NCBI RefSeq assembly: GCF_000024025.1 | Contig: NC_013131.1 | Location: forward strand, 930,001-994,000 | DNA from: Catenulispora acidiphila DSM 44928 | GTDB lineage: Bacteria; Actinomycetota; Actinomycetes; Streptomycetales; Catenulisporaceae | DNA: 64,000 nt | Reading direction: 5' to 3' | Part shown: positions 1 to 8,441 of the stretch, in pieces | Numbering within the stretch: the stretch's first letter is position 1 | Layout of the letters: each line of letters starts with the position of its first letter | Translations under genes and position numbers: made by a program | Notes under the pieces: generated by a model | What the model saw: the letters and a program-made list of their open reading frames with translations, nothing else | Database searches by the model: none | Told to the model about the DNA's origin: nothing

Positions 1-595
1 ACGCCGTCAGCGGCGTGGTCTCCGCGGGCTTGAGCACGACGGTGTTGCCGGCCGCCAGCGCCGGCGCGACCTTCCACGCCAGCATCAGCAGCGGGAAGTT
101 CCACGGGATGACCTGGCCGGCGACGCCGAGCGGCCTGGGATTCGGTCCGAGGTTCGCGTGGCCGAGCTTGTCGGCCCAGCCCGCGTAGTAGAAGAAGTGC
201 GCGGCGGCCAAGGGGATGTCGACGTCGCGCGACTCCCGGATCGGCTTGCCGTTGTCCAGGGACTCCAGGACCGCCAGCTCGCGAGCCCGCTCCTGGATGA
301 TGCGGGCGATGCGGAAGATGTACTTGGCGCGCTCGGCGCCCGGCATACGCGACCAGACCTCGTCGTAGGCGCGGCGCGCGGCCGCCACGGCGCGGTCCAC
401 GTCGGCGGCGTCGGCCATCGCGACCTCGGCCAGCACCTCCTCGGTGGCCGGGTTGACCGACTTGAAGGCGCCGCCGGAGCCCTCGACGAACGCGCCGTCC
501 ACGAAGAGCCCGTAGGAGGGCTTCAGGTCGACGACCGAACGGGATTCCGGCGCGGGAGCGTAGTCAAAGATCCCCGTGAGCTGAGTGTTCGCCAT
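1..595 (-). CDS. aldehyde dehydrogenase family protein, N-terminal part (cut by window edge)
   Basis: The gene starts at ATG 595-593 and runs off the left edge, leaving about 198 N-terminal residues. These show the NAD-dependent aldehyde dehydrogenase pattern: an N-terminal FVDGAFVEG segment, FKSVNPATEEVLAEV, then VIPWNFPLLMLAWKVAPALAAGNTV split around residues 165-185, which is the conserved coenzyme-binding Asn-Phe-Pro region, followed by VLKPAE. The catalytic Cys and Glu would lie in the missing part. It starts 3 bases after the deoC stop, so the two are co-transcribed. A role in oxidising the acetaldehyde made by DeoC, or a related aldehyde, is inferred from this coupling; the substrate cannot be read from the sequence. 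Confidence 0.9.
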   Translation of the reverse strand, partial: MANTQLTGIFDYAPAPESRSVVDLKPSYGLFVDGAFVEGSGGAFKSVNPATEEVLAEVAMADAADVDRAVAAARRAYDEVWSRMPGAERAKYIFRIARIIQERARELAVLESLDNGKPIRESRDVDIPLAAAHFFYYAGWADKLGHANLGPNPRPLGVAGQVIPWNFPLLMLAWKVAPALAAGNTVVLKPAETTPLTA

Positions 596-598
596 GAA

Positions 599-1540
599 TC
601 AGTCCACCGTCACGTAGTCGGGGCCGGAGTACACGCCGGTGGCGAGCTTGCGGCGCTGCAGCAGCAGGTCGTTGAGCAGGCTGGAGGCGCCGAAGCGGAA
701 CCAGTCCGGGTCCAGCCAGTCCGGGCCCGCGGTCTCGTTCACCGTCACCAGGTACTTGATGGCGTCCTTGGCGGTCCGGATGCCGCCGGCCGGCTTCACG
801 CCGACCTGCCGCCCGGTCTGCGCGCGGAAGTCGCGCACCGCCTCCAGCATCAGCAGCGTCACCGGCAGCGTGGCCGCCGGGCTCACCTTGCCGGTGGAAG
901 TCTTGATGAAGTCGGCGCCGGACAGCATCGCCAGCCAGGAGGCCCGCATGACGTTGTCGTAGGTGGCCAGCTCGCCGGTCTCCAGGATCACCTTCAGGTG
1001 CGCGTCGTGCCCGCCGGTCTGGCACGCGGCCTTCACCGCGGCGATCTCCTCGGCCACGGCGGCGTACCGGCCGGCCAGGAAGGCACCGCGGTCGATCACC
1101 ATGTCGATCTCGTCGGCGCCGGCCTCGACCGCGGCGGCGGTGTCGGCCAGCTTCACAGCCAGCGGCGCGCGTCCGCTCGGGAACGCCGTGGCCACGGCGG
1201 CGACCTTGACGCCGGAGCCGGCCAGCGCGGCCTTCGCCGTGTCCACCATGTCGCCGTAGACACAGATGGCCGCCACGCTCGGGCAGTCGGGCTGGTCGGG
1301 CTCCGGGTGCTTGCCCTTCGCGCACAACGCCCGGACCTTGCCCGGGGTGTCGGCGCCCTCCAGCGTGGTCAGGTCGACCATCCGCACGGCGAGGTCGAGC
1401 GCCTGCGCCTTCGCGGTGGTCTTGATGGATCGGGTTCCCAGCTTGGCGGCGCGGGCGTCGGCGCCCACCTGGTCCACGGGCGGCAGACCGTGGAGGAGGC
1501 GGCGCAGGCCCGCGTCGTCGAGGGCGAGTTGTGCGGTCAC
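599..1540 (-). CDS. deoC: deoxyribose-phosphate aldolase
   Basis: DeoC cleaves 2-deoxyribose-5-phosphate to glyceraldehyde-3-phosphate and acetaldehyde, feeding deoxynucleoside sugars into central metabolism in the cytosol. The 313-residue protein has the class I aldolase Schiff-base lysine in GADFIKTSTGK (about residue 213) and the second active-site lysine in VGVKPAGGIRT (about 249). The GTG at 1540 is preferred over longer in-frame starts because the protein then begins VTAQLALDD, and a TAnnnT box lies 7 nt upstream (1553-1548), suggesting a leaderless transcript. It is coupled to the aldehyde dehydrogenase downstream. The purine nucleoside phosphorylase and phosphosugar mutase of the same salvage route lie a few kilobases away. 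Confidence 0.95.
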   Translation of the reverse strand: MTAQLALDDAGLRRLLHGLPPVDQVGADARAAKLGTRSIKTTAKAQALDLAVRMVDLTTLEGADTPGKVRALCAKGKHPEPDQPDCPSVAAICVYGDMVDTAKAALAGSGVKVAAVATAFPSGRAPLAVKLADTAAAVEAGADEIDMVIDRGAFLAGRYAAVAEEIAAVKAACQTGGHDAHLKVILETGELATYDNVMRASWLAMLSGADFIKTSTGKVSPAATLPVTLLMLEAVRDFRAQTGRQVGVKPAGGIRTAKDAIKYLVTVNETAGPDWLDPDWFRFGASSLLNDLLLQRRKLATGVYSGPDYVTVD

Positions 1541-1547
1541 GGGACCA

Positions 1548-1553
1548 ACGGTA
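1548..1553 (-). promoter_or_regulatory. putative -10 box of deoC (leaderless)
   Basis: TACCGT on the minus strand ends 7 nt before the deoC GTG start. The TAnnnT form and spacing fit an actinobacterial sigma-A -10 element that places the transcript start at or next to the start codon. No clear Shine-Dalgarno sequence is visible. Confidence 0.5.
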
Positions 1554-1659
1554 GACGGTGGCCTCTTGCTGGTGAAATGGCAGGTCTTGCCGATCACTGA
1601 TTAATCACAATCAACCAGTGGTCTCGGAGGGTGGGACGGGGGGTGGCAGAATCGGGAGT

Positions 1660-2382
1660 ATGCGACTCAAATCCCCGGCCGCGACGGACGGCGCCACCGT
1701 GCCGCCCGCTGAGAAGCCCACCTCCTATCGCACCGTCGGATCCCTCGGGACCGGTGTGCTGCTGGTGGTCTTCGGCGCGATCTTCCTCTTCGCGTTCGGC
1801 CTCGGTTCGGACAAGCACCCGGTCGGCACCACGATCGGCCTGCTGATGGTGGTCAGCGGCGTGGTCGGCGGCCTGTACCCGGCCGCCTTCAGCCACGCCG
1901 ACCGGCTCTCGATCCGCAATCCCTTCCGCCGCATCGACGTCAGCTGGCCGCGCGTGGGGTCCATCTCGGCCCGGCTGTCCACGGTCGTGCAGACAGTCGC
2001 CGAGGAGGGCAAGCCGCACAAGTTCACGGTCTGGGCGATCCCGGTCTCCATGCACGAGCGCCGCAAGAACGACCGCGTGGTCGCCAAGAAGGTGCGCAGC
2101 GCCCGCGCCGAGTCGGCGAAGCGCGCCTCGGGCAGCGGTGACATCGCCGGCAGCGCGATGGGTGCCGCCGGCTACGGCCGCCCCAAGACGCTGCGCGAGG
2201 ACCCGATGGAGACCATGGCCTTCGCCGACCAGGCGGTGGTCGAGATGCGCGACCGGCAGCGGCTGTGCACGACCTCGGTGGAGAAGGCCGCGCCGACCAC
2301 GGTGACCTGGACCTGGTACACGCTGGCGCCGTTCGGCGTGAGCATCGCGCTGGTCGTGGCGGCGATCGCCGGGGCGTTCTAG
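1660..2382 (+). CDS. PH-domain-like membrane protein
   Basis: A 240-residue protein of unknown function, divergent from deoC. Two hydrophobic helices near residues 28-48 and 52-72 (VLLVVFGAIFLFAFGL and TTIGLLMVVSGVVGGLYP) are followed by a soluble region of about 130 residues, then a C-terminal membrane helix (TLAPFGVSIALVVAAIAGAF). The soluble part (RLSIRNPFRRIDVSWPRV, then KFTVWAIPVSM) looks like the bacterial PH (bPH) domain found in many actinobacterial membrane proteins. A related gene sits beside deoC in Streptomyces, from memory. The ATG at 1660 was chosen because the hydrophobic region begins soon after it. No function should be assigned beyond membrane protein. Confidence 0.75.
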   Translation: MRLKSPAATDGATVPPAEKPTSYRTVGSLGTGVLLVVFGAIFLFAFGLGSDKHPVGTTIGLLMVVSGVVGGLYPAAFSHADRLSIRNPFRRIDVSWPRVGSISARLSTVVQTVAEEGKPHKFTVWAIPVSMHERRKNDRVVAKKVRSARAESAKRASGSGDIAGSAMGAAGYGRPKTLREDPMETMAFADQAVVEMRDRQRLCTTSVEKAAPTTVTWTWYTLAPFGVSIALVVAAIAGAF

Positions 2383-2407
2383 ACGGGGGCGTTCGCCGAC
2401 AGTCCGG

Positions 2408-3088
2408 TCAGCTGAAGACGCGCGCCGCGATGCCGTCGAGCAGGAAGTCCAGCCCGAAGGCGAAGGTCTGGTCGGCGTCCCAGTGCGTCGCGTCACGCAC
2501 CACCGCCGCCAGTGCGGGGAACCGGCCCGTCGCGAACGTGCGCGTCAGGTAGGGCCCTGAGGTGGCCTGCCACTGCTCGATGTCCATGCCGGTGGCGCGC
2601 TCGGCCCGGCGCTCGGCGATCTCGCGGCGGACAGCGCCGATCACGTAGGCGTTGACCGCGCCGACCACCGGCATCACGGCGTCCACGTCGACCGCGCCCA
2701 GCCCGGCGACCACGGCGTCGCCGCTGGTCAGGGCCTGCGGACCGAGCTGCGGCCGGCCGCCGATCAGGTCGGCGAACCACTCGTGCCGGTGGACGGCCCG
2801 CCGCGTGCTCTCGGCATGCGAGCGCAGCACGTCCCGCCAGGTGTCGCCGTCGGACCGGATCTCGCCGTAGACGGCGTCGACCATCAGGTCGAGCAGCTCT
2901 TCCTTGGTGTCGATGTAGCCGTACAGCCGCATCGGCCCGACGTCCAGCGCGGCGGCTACCTTGCGCAGCGAGACCGCGCCCAAGCCGTCGGCGTCGGCGA
3001 GACGGATCGCGGCCCGCACGATGCGCTCCCGGCTCAGAGCGGTCGGCGCCGGCCGCTCCGGCGGTTCCGGCCTCTCCCACACCACCAT
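2408..3088 (-). CDS. TetR-family transcriptional regulator
   Basis: A 226-residue repressor of the TetR type. The N-terminal helix-turn-helix is clear at about residues 20-65: SRERIVRAAIRLADADG, LGAVSLRKVAAALDVGPMRL, then YGYIDTKEELLDLMVDAV. The remainder resembles the tetracycline-repressor-type C-terminal ligand domain. The ATG at 3088 leaves a short Pro-rich lead (WERPEPPERPAPTALS) before the HTH, and a TAATGT box lies 7 nt upstream. It is divergent from the TetX-like monooxygenase, and the shared 82-bp spacer carries two palindromes, so it most likely represses that gene and may respond to the same compound. The ligand is unknown. Confidence 0.92.
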   Translation of the reverse strand: MVVWERPEPPERPAPTALSRERIVRAAIRLADADGLGAVSLRKVAAALDVGPMRLYGYIDTKEELLDLMVDAVYGEIRSDGDTWRDVLRSHAESTRRAVHRHEWFADLIGGRPQLGPQALTSGDAVVAGLGAVDVDAVMPVVGAVNAYVIGAVRREIAERRAERATGMDIEQWQATSGPYLTRTFATGRFPALAAVVRDATHWDADQTFAFGLDFLLDGIAARVFS

Positions 3089-3095
3089 GGCGCCG

Positions 3096-3101
3096 ACATT
3101 A
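3096..3101 (-). promoter_or_regulatory. putative -10 box of the TetR gene (leaderless)
   Basis: TAATGT on the minus strand is 7 nt upstream of the regulator's ATG. It lies about 25 bp from the first operator-like palindrome, so repressor binding could also affect its own promoter. Confidence 0.45.
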
Positions 3102-3127
3102 CCGCGCTGGAGCTCGCGTCCTGGCGC

Positions 3128-3157
3128 GATACAGTGTATCGACCAATACAGTGTATC
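3128..3157. promoter_or_regulatory. twin palindromic operator between TetR and monooxygenase genes
   Basis: Two near-identical palindromes occur in tandem: GATACAGTGTATC at 3128-3140 and ATACAGTGTAT at 3146-3156, with centres 17 bp apart. Each has 5-6 bp perfect arms around a single central base, typical of TetR operators. Each also contains a TACAGT box, so the monooxygenase -10 element is probably inside the operator. The site lies 14 bp before the monooxygenase start. Confidence 0.7.
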
Positions 3158-3170
3158 GGGAGGTTCGCCA

Positions 3171-4286
3171 GTGACCATCGCCATCATCGGAGCCGGCTTG
3201 GGCGGCCTCGCCCTGGCCCGCGTGCTGCACGTCAACGGCATCGAAGCCGTCGTCTACGAACGCGAGTCCTCCCGCGCCGCGCGCGGGCAGGGCGGCATGC
3301 TCGACATCCACAGCGGGACCGGGCAGCGCGCGCTGCGCGAGGCCGGTTTGATCGATCAGTTCCACGCGATAGCGCGCGGCGAAGGCCAGGACATGCGCCT
3401 GCTGGAGCCGGACGGCACGCTGCTGTGGCAGGAGGACACCCCCGACGACGCCCCGCTCGCGCGGCCCGAGGTCGACCGCGCCGACCTGCGGGGCATGCTG
3501 CTGGACTCGCTCCCCGACGGCACGGTGCGCTGGGGGCGCGCGTTCGCCTCCGCCGAGGACGGCATGGTGCGCTTCGCCGACGGCAGCAGCGCGCCCTACG
3601 ACCTGCTGGTCGGCGCCGACGGCGCGGAGTCCCGGGTCCGCGCGCTGCTCACCGACGCCCGGCCGGCGCACACCGGCCAGAACATCGTCGAGCTCGGCAT
3701 CCCCGACATCGACCGCACGCACCCTGATCTCGCGGCGATGGTCGGGCGCGGCAACTACTGGGTGCTCGGCGACGGGCAGTCCCTGGGGGCGCAGCGCAAC
3801 GGCGACGGCCGCGTGCGGGTCTACGCCAGCTTCCACCCCACCCCCGCGGACTGGTTCGCGACCAGCGGGATCCCGTTCGACGACCCGGCTGCCGCCCGCG
3901 AGCGGCTGCTCGAGCTGTTCAGCGGATGGCACGCGAAATTCAGGGCCCTGATCGCAGCCTGCGACGACACCGTCCAGCCGCGGCCGCTCACCACGCTTCC
4001 GGTCGGCCTGACCTGGCCGTCGAAGCCCGGCATCACGCTGCTCGGCGACGCCGCGCACCTGATGCCGCCGGTGGGGCAGGGCGCCAACATGGCGCTGCTC
4101 GACGGCGCGCTGCTCGCCTTGGCGTTGGCTTCGCACCCGGACGATTTCTCGGCTGCGGTCAAGGACTACGAGACCGAGATGTTCGAACGCTCCGCCAAGG
4201 TCGGGCAGATGTCCGCGCGGATGCAGGAGATGGTGACGGCTCCGGACGCGGCGCGGAGGATGCTCGCGTTCTTCCAACCCGGCTGA
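3171..4286 (+). CDS. TetX-like FAD-dependent monooxygenase
   Basis: A 371-residue group A flavoprotein hydroxylase. It has the N-terminal dinucleotide-binding motif IGAGLGGLALARVL, a RADLRGMLLDSL segment (the usual R-x-x-L FAD contact), LLVGADGAESRVR, and the C-terminal FAD motif GITLLGDAAHLMPPVGQGAN at about residues 282-301. Several stretches (MLDIHSGTGQRALREAGL, PEVDRADLR, GDAAHLMPP) follow the tetracycline-inactivating enzyme TetX closely by eye. The start GTG at 3171 has a strong GGGAGG 7 nt upstream. It is paired with a divergent TetR gene through twin palindromes, so it is probably an inducible drug- or phenol-modifying enzyme. Activity on tetracycline is a hypothesis only. Confidence 0.88.
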   Translation: MTIAIIGAGLGGLALARVLHVNGIEAVVYERESSRAARGQGGMLDIHSGTGQRALREAGLIDQFHAIARGEGQDMRLLEPDGTLLWQEDTPDDAPLARPEVDRADLRGMLLDSLPDGTVRWGRAFASAEDGMVRFADGSSAPYDLLVGADGAESRVRALLTDARPAHTGQNIVELGIPDIDRTHPDLAAMVGRGNYWVLGDGQSLGAQRNGDGRVRVYASFHPTPADWFATSGIPFDDPAAARERLLELFSGWHAKFRALIAACDDTVQPRPLTTLPVGLTWPSKPGITLLGDAAHLMPPVGQGANMALLDGALLALALASHPDDFSAAVKDYETEMFERSAKVGQMSARMQEMVTAPDAARRMLAFFQPG

Positions 4287-4310
4287 GACCGGACGCAATT
4301 GTGCAGAGCT

Positions 4311-4340
4311 AGGGCGGCCGATCGGGTGATCGGCCGCCCT
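4311..4340. terminator. bidirectional hairpin terminator
   Basis: A perfect 13-bp stem (AGGGCGGCCGATC, 4311-4323, pairing with 4328-4340) with a 4-base GGGT loop sits between the convergent monooxygenase and phosphosugar mutase genes. There is no long T tract, as is common for actinobacterial terminators. Confidence 0.8.
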
Positions 4341-4380
4341 CGTACTGGAAAACGCTCTGCTGAAAGCCCTCTGCGAAGCC

Positions 4381-6072
4381 CTAAGCGAACTGCCCGAACC
4401 ACTCGTCCAGCTCGGCGCGCACCGCCGCGATCCGCTCCACCACCGGCGCCCGGTCCGCCGCCGCGCGGTCGCCGAGCTCGATGTAGCACTTGAGCTTCGG
4501 CTCGGTCCCGCTCGGCCGCACCGCGATCCAGCCGCCGTCCAGCGCCAGTCGCAGACCCTGCTCCGGCGGGAGCGGCTTGCCGTCGGCGGACAGATCGCCG
4601 ACCTCGGTGACCGGGACGCCGCCGAGGTCGCTCGGCGGGTTCTGGCGCAGCGTGCGCATCATGGTCTGGATCTGGTCGGGGTCGTTGCTGCGGATCGACA
4701 GCTGCGTGGTGACCAGGTTGCCGGTGATCCGGTCGACCTCGGCGAGGTAGTCCAGCAGCGTCCGGCCGTCCGCCTTCAGGGCGGCGACCATCACCGCGGT
4801 GGTCAGCGCGGCGGTGATGCCGTCCTTGTCCCTCACGTGCGAGGGGTCGACGCAGTAGCCGATCGCCTCCTCGTAGCCGAAGGCGAGGTCCGGGACCTTG
4901 GACAGCCACTTGAAGCCGGTCAGGGTCCTGGCGTAGTCGACCGCTGCGTCGGCGGCGATCGCGGCCAGGCCTTCGGAGGAGACGATGGAGGTCGCGAAGG
5001 TTCCGCGGCGTCCCGTGGTCGCCAGGTAGTGGCCGAGCAGCAGTCCGACGTCGTCCCCGGACAGCCGTCGCCAGCCGCTCGGCGCCGCCTTGTCCGGGAC
5101 CGCCAGCGCCATGCGGTCGGCGTCGGGGTCGTTGGCGATGATGACGTCCGCGCCGTGCTCCGCCGCGAGGGCGAACGCCAGGTCCAGCGCGCCGGGCTCC
5201 TCCGGGTTCGGGAAGGAGACCGTCGGGAAGTCCGGATCCGGCTTCTGCTGCTCGGGAACGCTGATCGGCTCGCGGAATCCGGCGTTCGTCAGGACCCTGC
5301 GGAACAGCTCGAAGCCGACGCCGTGCATGGCGGTGTAGACGTAGGTGAGGTCCAGGTTCGGAGCGTCCGGCAGCAGCTGCGCGGAGCGTGCGATGTAGGC
5401 CTCGATCACGTCCTCCGGCACGGCCTCGACGTCCTCGACCGCGCCGCGCGGCACGTCCGCCAGCGCCCCGACCGCGTCGATCTTCGCGGCGATCAGGGTG
5501 TCGTTCGGCGTCGTGATCTGCGAGCCGTCGCCGAGGTAGACCTTGTAGCCGTTGTCCCGCGCCGGATTGTGGCTCGCGGTGACCATCACGCCGGCCTTGG
5601 CGCCGAGCGCGAGCACGCTGTAGGCGAGCATCGGCGTCGGCAGCTCGCGCGGCATCAGGTAGGGCCGGTGCCCGGCGCCGAGCATGACCTCGGCGGTGTC
5701 CTCGGCGAAGCGCCGGGAGTTGTGCCGGGCGTCGTAGCCGATCGCCACGACCTGGCCGGTGCCGTGCTCCTCGGTCACGAACGCGGCGAGCCCGGCGGCG
5801 GCGCGCAGCACCGTCACGCGGTTCATCCGGTTCGGGCCCGCGCCGAGTTCGCCCCGCAGCCCGGCGGTGCCGAACTGCAGACGGCCGTCGAAGCGGTCCT
5901 CCAGGTAGCCGTAGGCCACCGAGTCGCCGGACTCGGCCGCCTCGAGCAGGTCGCTCAGCTCGGTGCGGGTCGCCGGGTCCGGGTCCTCGGCGAGCCAGGC
6001 GCGGGCGGCGGCGAACAGCGCTTCGCTGATCGCGGTGCCCGTAGTGGTGCTGTGGTCGGTGCTCTGCGTCAT
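4381..6072 (-). CDS. phospho-sugar mutase (phosphoglucomutase/phosphomannomutase/phosphopentomutase family)
   Basis: A 563-residue alpha-D-phosphohexomutase. Family landmarks are the N-terminal FGTAGLRGELGAGPNRMN, the phosphoserine loop GVMVTASHNPARDNGYKVY (active Ser about residue 157), the metal-binding loop IIANDPDADRMALA (about 305), a substrate loop GYEEAIGYCVDP, and the C-terminal phosphate loop IAVRPSGTEPKLKCY. All catalytic residues look intact. It starts 20 bp after the purine nucleoside phosphorylase stop, so the two form an operon; interconversion of ribose-1-phosphate and ribose-5-phosphate would fit, though hexose substrates are equally possible. ATG 6072 has a good GGAAGGGGA upstream. 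Confidence 0.93.
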   Translation of the reverse strand: MTQSTDHSTTTGTAISEALFAAARAWLAEDPDPATRTELSDLLEAAESGDSVAYGYLEDRFDGRLQFGTAGLRGELGAGPNRMNRVTVLRAAAGLAAFVTEEHGTGQVVAIGYDARHNSRRFAEDTAEVMLGAGHRPYLMPRELPTPMLAYSVLALGAKAGVMVTASHNPARDNGYKVYLGDGSQITTPNDTLIAAKIDAVGALADVPRGAVEDVEAVPEDVIEAYIARSAQLLPDAPNLDLTYVYTAMHGVGFELFRRVLTNAGFREPISVPEQQKPDPDFPTVSFPNPEEPGALDLAFALAAEHGADVIIANDPDADRMALAVPDKAAPSGWRRLSGDDVGLLLGHYLATTGRRGTFATSIVSSEGLAAIAADAAVDYARTLTGFKWLSKVPDLAFGYEEAIGYCVDPSHVRDKDGITAALTTAVMVAALKADGRTLLDYLAEVDRITGNLVTTQLSIRSNDPDQIQTMMRTLRQNPPSDLGGVPVTEVGDLSADGKPLPPEQGLRLALDGGWIAVRPSGTEPKLKCYIELGDRAAADRAPVVERIAAVRAELDEWFGQFA

Positions 6073-6092
6073 CGCGTCCCCTTCCGGGCCGG

Positions 6093-6902
6093 TCAGATCT
6101 TCTCGACGATGCCCTGCAGCAACGTCCCCAGAGACGCCGCCGACGCCGCGCCGGTCTCCATGACCTCGGTGTGCGACAGCGGCTCGCCGGTCATGCCGGC
6201 GGCGAGGTTCGTCACCAGGGAGATACCCATGACCTCGGCGCCAGCCTCGCGCGCCGCGATCGCCTCCAGCGCCGTGGACATGCCGACCAGGTCGGCGCCC
6301 CACCCGCGGAACATCCGGATCTCAGCCGGCGTCTCGAAATGCGGCCCGCGCAGCGCCAGGTAGACGCCCTCGGCCAGCGACGGATCGACCGTGCGGGCCA
6401 GGACGCGCAGCCGTTCGGAGTACAGATCGGTGAGGTCCACGAACCGCGCGCCGACGATCGGGGACTCACTCTGCAGGTTCAGGTGGTCGCTGATCAGCAC
6501 CGGCTGCCCGGCGTGCATGTCGGCCCGCAGCCCGCCGCACCCATTGGTGAGCACGACGGTCTTCACCCCATTGGCCACCGCGGTCCGCACACCGTGCACC
6601 ACAGAGGCGACACCACGACCCTCGTACAGATGCGTGCGCCCAAGGAACACCAGCACCTTGTTACCGCCGACCGTCACCGACGCCACCTTGCCCGCATGCC
6701 CGACAACCGTGGAAGCCGCGAACCCGGGCAGCGCATCAACCGGCGACTCCCAGTCCAACGTCCCCAGCGCATCAGCGGCCTCGGCCCACCCGGAGCCCAT
6801 GACCACGGCGACATCATGCCGCCCCGTAAGCTCGCTCAACCTGCCGGCAGCCGACTCGGCCAGCGCGTAGGGATCCTGGAAAGCGTCTGAACTGTTCGTC
6901 AC
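6093..6902 (-). CDS. purine nucleoside phosphorylase
   Basis: A 269-residue trimeric-type PNP, which phosphorolyses purine (deoxy)nucleosides to base and (deoxy)ribose-1-phosphate. Motifs include the phosphate loop [12 protein letters not shown] (about 34-45), [12 protein letters not shown] with the phosphate-binding Arg and His, [15 protein letters not shown], the purine-site Glu region [14 protein letters not shown], and [15 protein letters not shown] followed by [10 protein letters not shown] with the base-binding Asn. Length matches the family. The GTG at 6902 has a TACGCT box 6 nt before it, suggesting a leaderless mRNA. It leads a two-gene operon with the phosphosugar mutase. Confidence 0.93.
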   Translation of the reverse strand: MTNSSDAFQDPYALAESAAGRLSELTGRHDVAVVMGSGWAEAADALGTLDWESPVDALPGFAASTVVGHAGKVASVTVGGNKVLVFLGRTHLYEGRGVASVVHGVRTAVANGVKTVVLTNGCGGLRADMHAGQPVLISDHLNLQSESPIVGARFVDLTDLYSERLRVLARTVDPSLAEGVYLALRGPHFETPAEIRMFRGWGADLVGMSTALEAIAAREAGAEVMGISLVTNLAAGMTGEPLSHTEVMETGAASAASLGTLLQGIVEKI

Positions 6903-6908
6903 CTGGTG

Positions 6909-6914
6909 AGCGTA
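6909..6914 (-). promoter_or_regulatory. putative -10 box of the PNP operon (leaderless)
   Basis: TACGCT on the minus strand, 6 nt before the PNP GTG start, fits TAnnnT at leaderless spacing. Confidence 0.45.
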
Positions 6915-6968
6915 CAGCGCGCCGTCCGCATACGGCGGCGGGGCGGCCGGACGCCGCGAGCCGCGCGA

Positions 6969-8348
6969 TCAGACCGCCGCGAACCCCGGAGCGGGCTCCT
7001 CGCCGAGCGGCGCGGGCAGGGCCGAGATCACCGGGGCGTCGGCGCGCAGGTGGCGGACCTGGGAGGACATGAAGGTCAGTCCGGTCGCTGCGATGATCAC
7101 TCCGCCGGCGCCGAGTTGGACCGCCTTGGTGCCGACCGCGTTGGAGGCTGGGCCGGCGATCAGGTCGCCGAGGGGGGAGGCGCTCAGGGAGCCCAGGGCG
7201 TCGTAGGAGTAGACGCGGGCCAGCTTGTCCTGCGGGATGTGGCGGGTCAGGGCCACGGTCCACAGGATCATGAAGTACTCGCCGGAGAAGCCTGCCACCA
7301 CCGACACCACGGAGATCGCCCACAGCGGCCCGCCGAGGCCCATCACCACGGGTGGGAGGGCGAAGGTGAAGGTGAGGATGGTGCCGACGAACATCGGGCG
7401 CTTCACCTGGTAGACCAGGCCGGCGACGCCGCCGAGCAGGATGCCCAGGCCGTCGCAGCTGACGATGGTCGCCCACGCGCCGGCGCCGCCGAGGCGGGCC
7501 TTGGCCACCTCCGGGCCGAGCACCAGGAAGCCGCCGAACCAGCCGGCCAGGACTGCGGCGTAGCAGGCGATGACCGCCCACAGCCAGGTGCGGGAGCGCA
7601 CCTCGACCCAGCCCTCGCGCAGCTCGTGCACCATGCCGGGCGCCTTCTCGGCGACTCGCTCCAGGGCGGTGACGGTGATGCGGAACAGCGGCAGCGTGCC
7701 GATCAGGAGCAGCCCGGCGTCCAGGCCCATGGCCCAGCCCGGTCCGAAGACGGAGACCAGCACGCCGCCGAGCGCGGCGCCGATCATCAGCGTCGAGGAC
7801 TGTGCCAGCCGGGAGAGCGAGGACGCGGCCTGCATCTTCTCCTCGTGCACCAGTCGTGGTATCAGCGACTGGGAGGAGGGATAGAACAGTGCGCCGCCGG
7901 TCCCCATGAGCACCGCGGCGACCAGCAGGTTCCAAGTGTTCGCGGCGTGCGTGAACATCATCAGCGCGGCCAGACCCTCGCCCGCGGCGGCGGCGAAGTT
8001 GGCGGCCATCATCACCCGCTGCGGCCGGAACCGGTCCGCCAGCACCCCGCCGACCAGCGTGAACACCAGCATCGGCGCCAGCTGCGCGGCCAGCACGAAG
8101 GAGACCGCGGCGGCGTTCCCGTCGGGGTGCGCGGCGGAGCGGGTGACCTCGAGCACGGCGAAGGACAGCGCGACGGACGAGATGCCGGTCGCCGAGGTGG
8201 ACAGCAGGCGTTCGAACAACACCAGCCGGAACTGGCTGACGCGCAGAACGGTGAGGGATTCGCGGAAGGTCTCCTTCAGAGACTGCGATTCCGCTACCTG
8301 GCTGATTGAGGGCGCGTCCGCCGCGAAGTCCTGGGCGGGGTTGCTCAC
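6969..8348 (-). CDS. MFS transporter (EntS/MFS_3-like)
   Basis: A 459-residue major facilitator permease with about 12 membrane segments. The first half has ERLLSTSATGISSVALSFAVLEVTRSA split across the first helix, then the loop motif VLADRFRPQRVMM (motif A: G/D-R-x-x-R) near residue 105. The architecture resembles the enterobactin-exporter-like MFS_3 group, in which actinobacterial members are drug or siderophore exporters. It is divergent from the LpdA-type flavoprotein with about 93 bp between starts. The N-terminal 30 residues are cytosolic and unremarkable. The substrate is unknown. The GTG start at 8348 is supported only by frame; ATG-like alternatives downstream exist. Confidence 0.85.
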   Translation of the reverse strand: MSNPAQDFAADAPSISQVAESQSLKETFRESLTVLRVSQFRLVLFERLLSTSATGISSVALSFAVLEVTRSAAHPDGNAAAVSFVLAAQLAPMLVFTLVGGVLADRFRPQRVMMAANFAAAAGEGLAALMMFTHAANTWNLLVAAVLMGTGGALFYPSSQSLIPRLVHEEKMQAASSLSRLAQSSTLMIGAALGGVLVSVFGPGWAMGLDAGLLLIGTLPLFRITVTALERVAEKAPGMVHELREGWVEVRSRTWLWAVIACYAAVLAGWFGGFLVLGPEVAKARLGGAGAWATIVSCDGLGILLGGVAGLVYQVKRPMFVGTILTFTFALPPVVMGLGGPLWAISVVSVVAGFSGEYFMILWTVALTRHIPQDKLARVYSYDALGSLSASPLGDLIAGPASNAVGTKAVQLGAGGVIIAATGLTFMSSQVRHLRADAPVISALPAPLGEEPAPGFAAV

Positions 8349-8441
8349 GGTTATCTACCTGGTTTCTGAACTGGTCGCTAGCCGACCCAGGCTATCCGGT
8401 GCCGCCAACACGTTTTCGCCTCAGCGAACTCGTGGGTGACA

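Noticed and set aside
158-1600. Long plus-strand open frame opposite deoC and the aldehyde dehydrogenase
   Set aside because: Translation is Arg/Gly/His-rich without motifs; it is the mirror of two well-supported genes on the other strand.
4837-6363. 508-codon plus-strand frame across the phosphosugar mutase gene
   Set aside because: It is antisense to a gene with all catalytic motifs and has typical shadow composition (Arg, Gly, Asp, Val, His).
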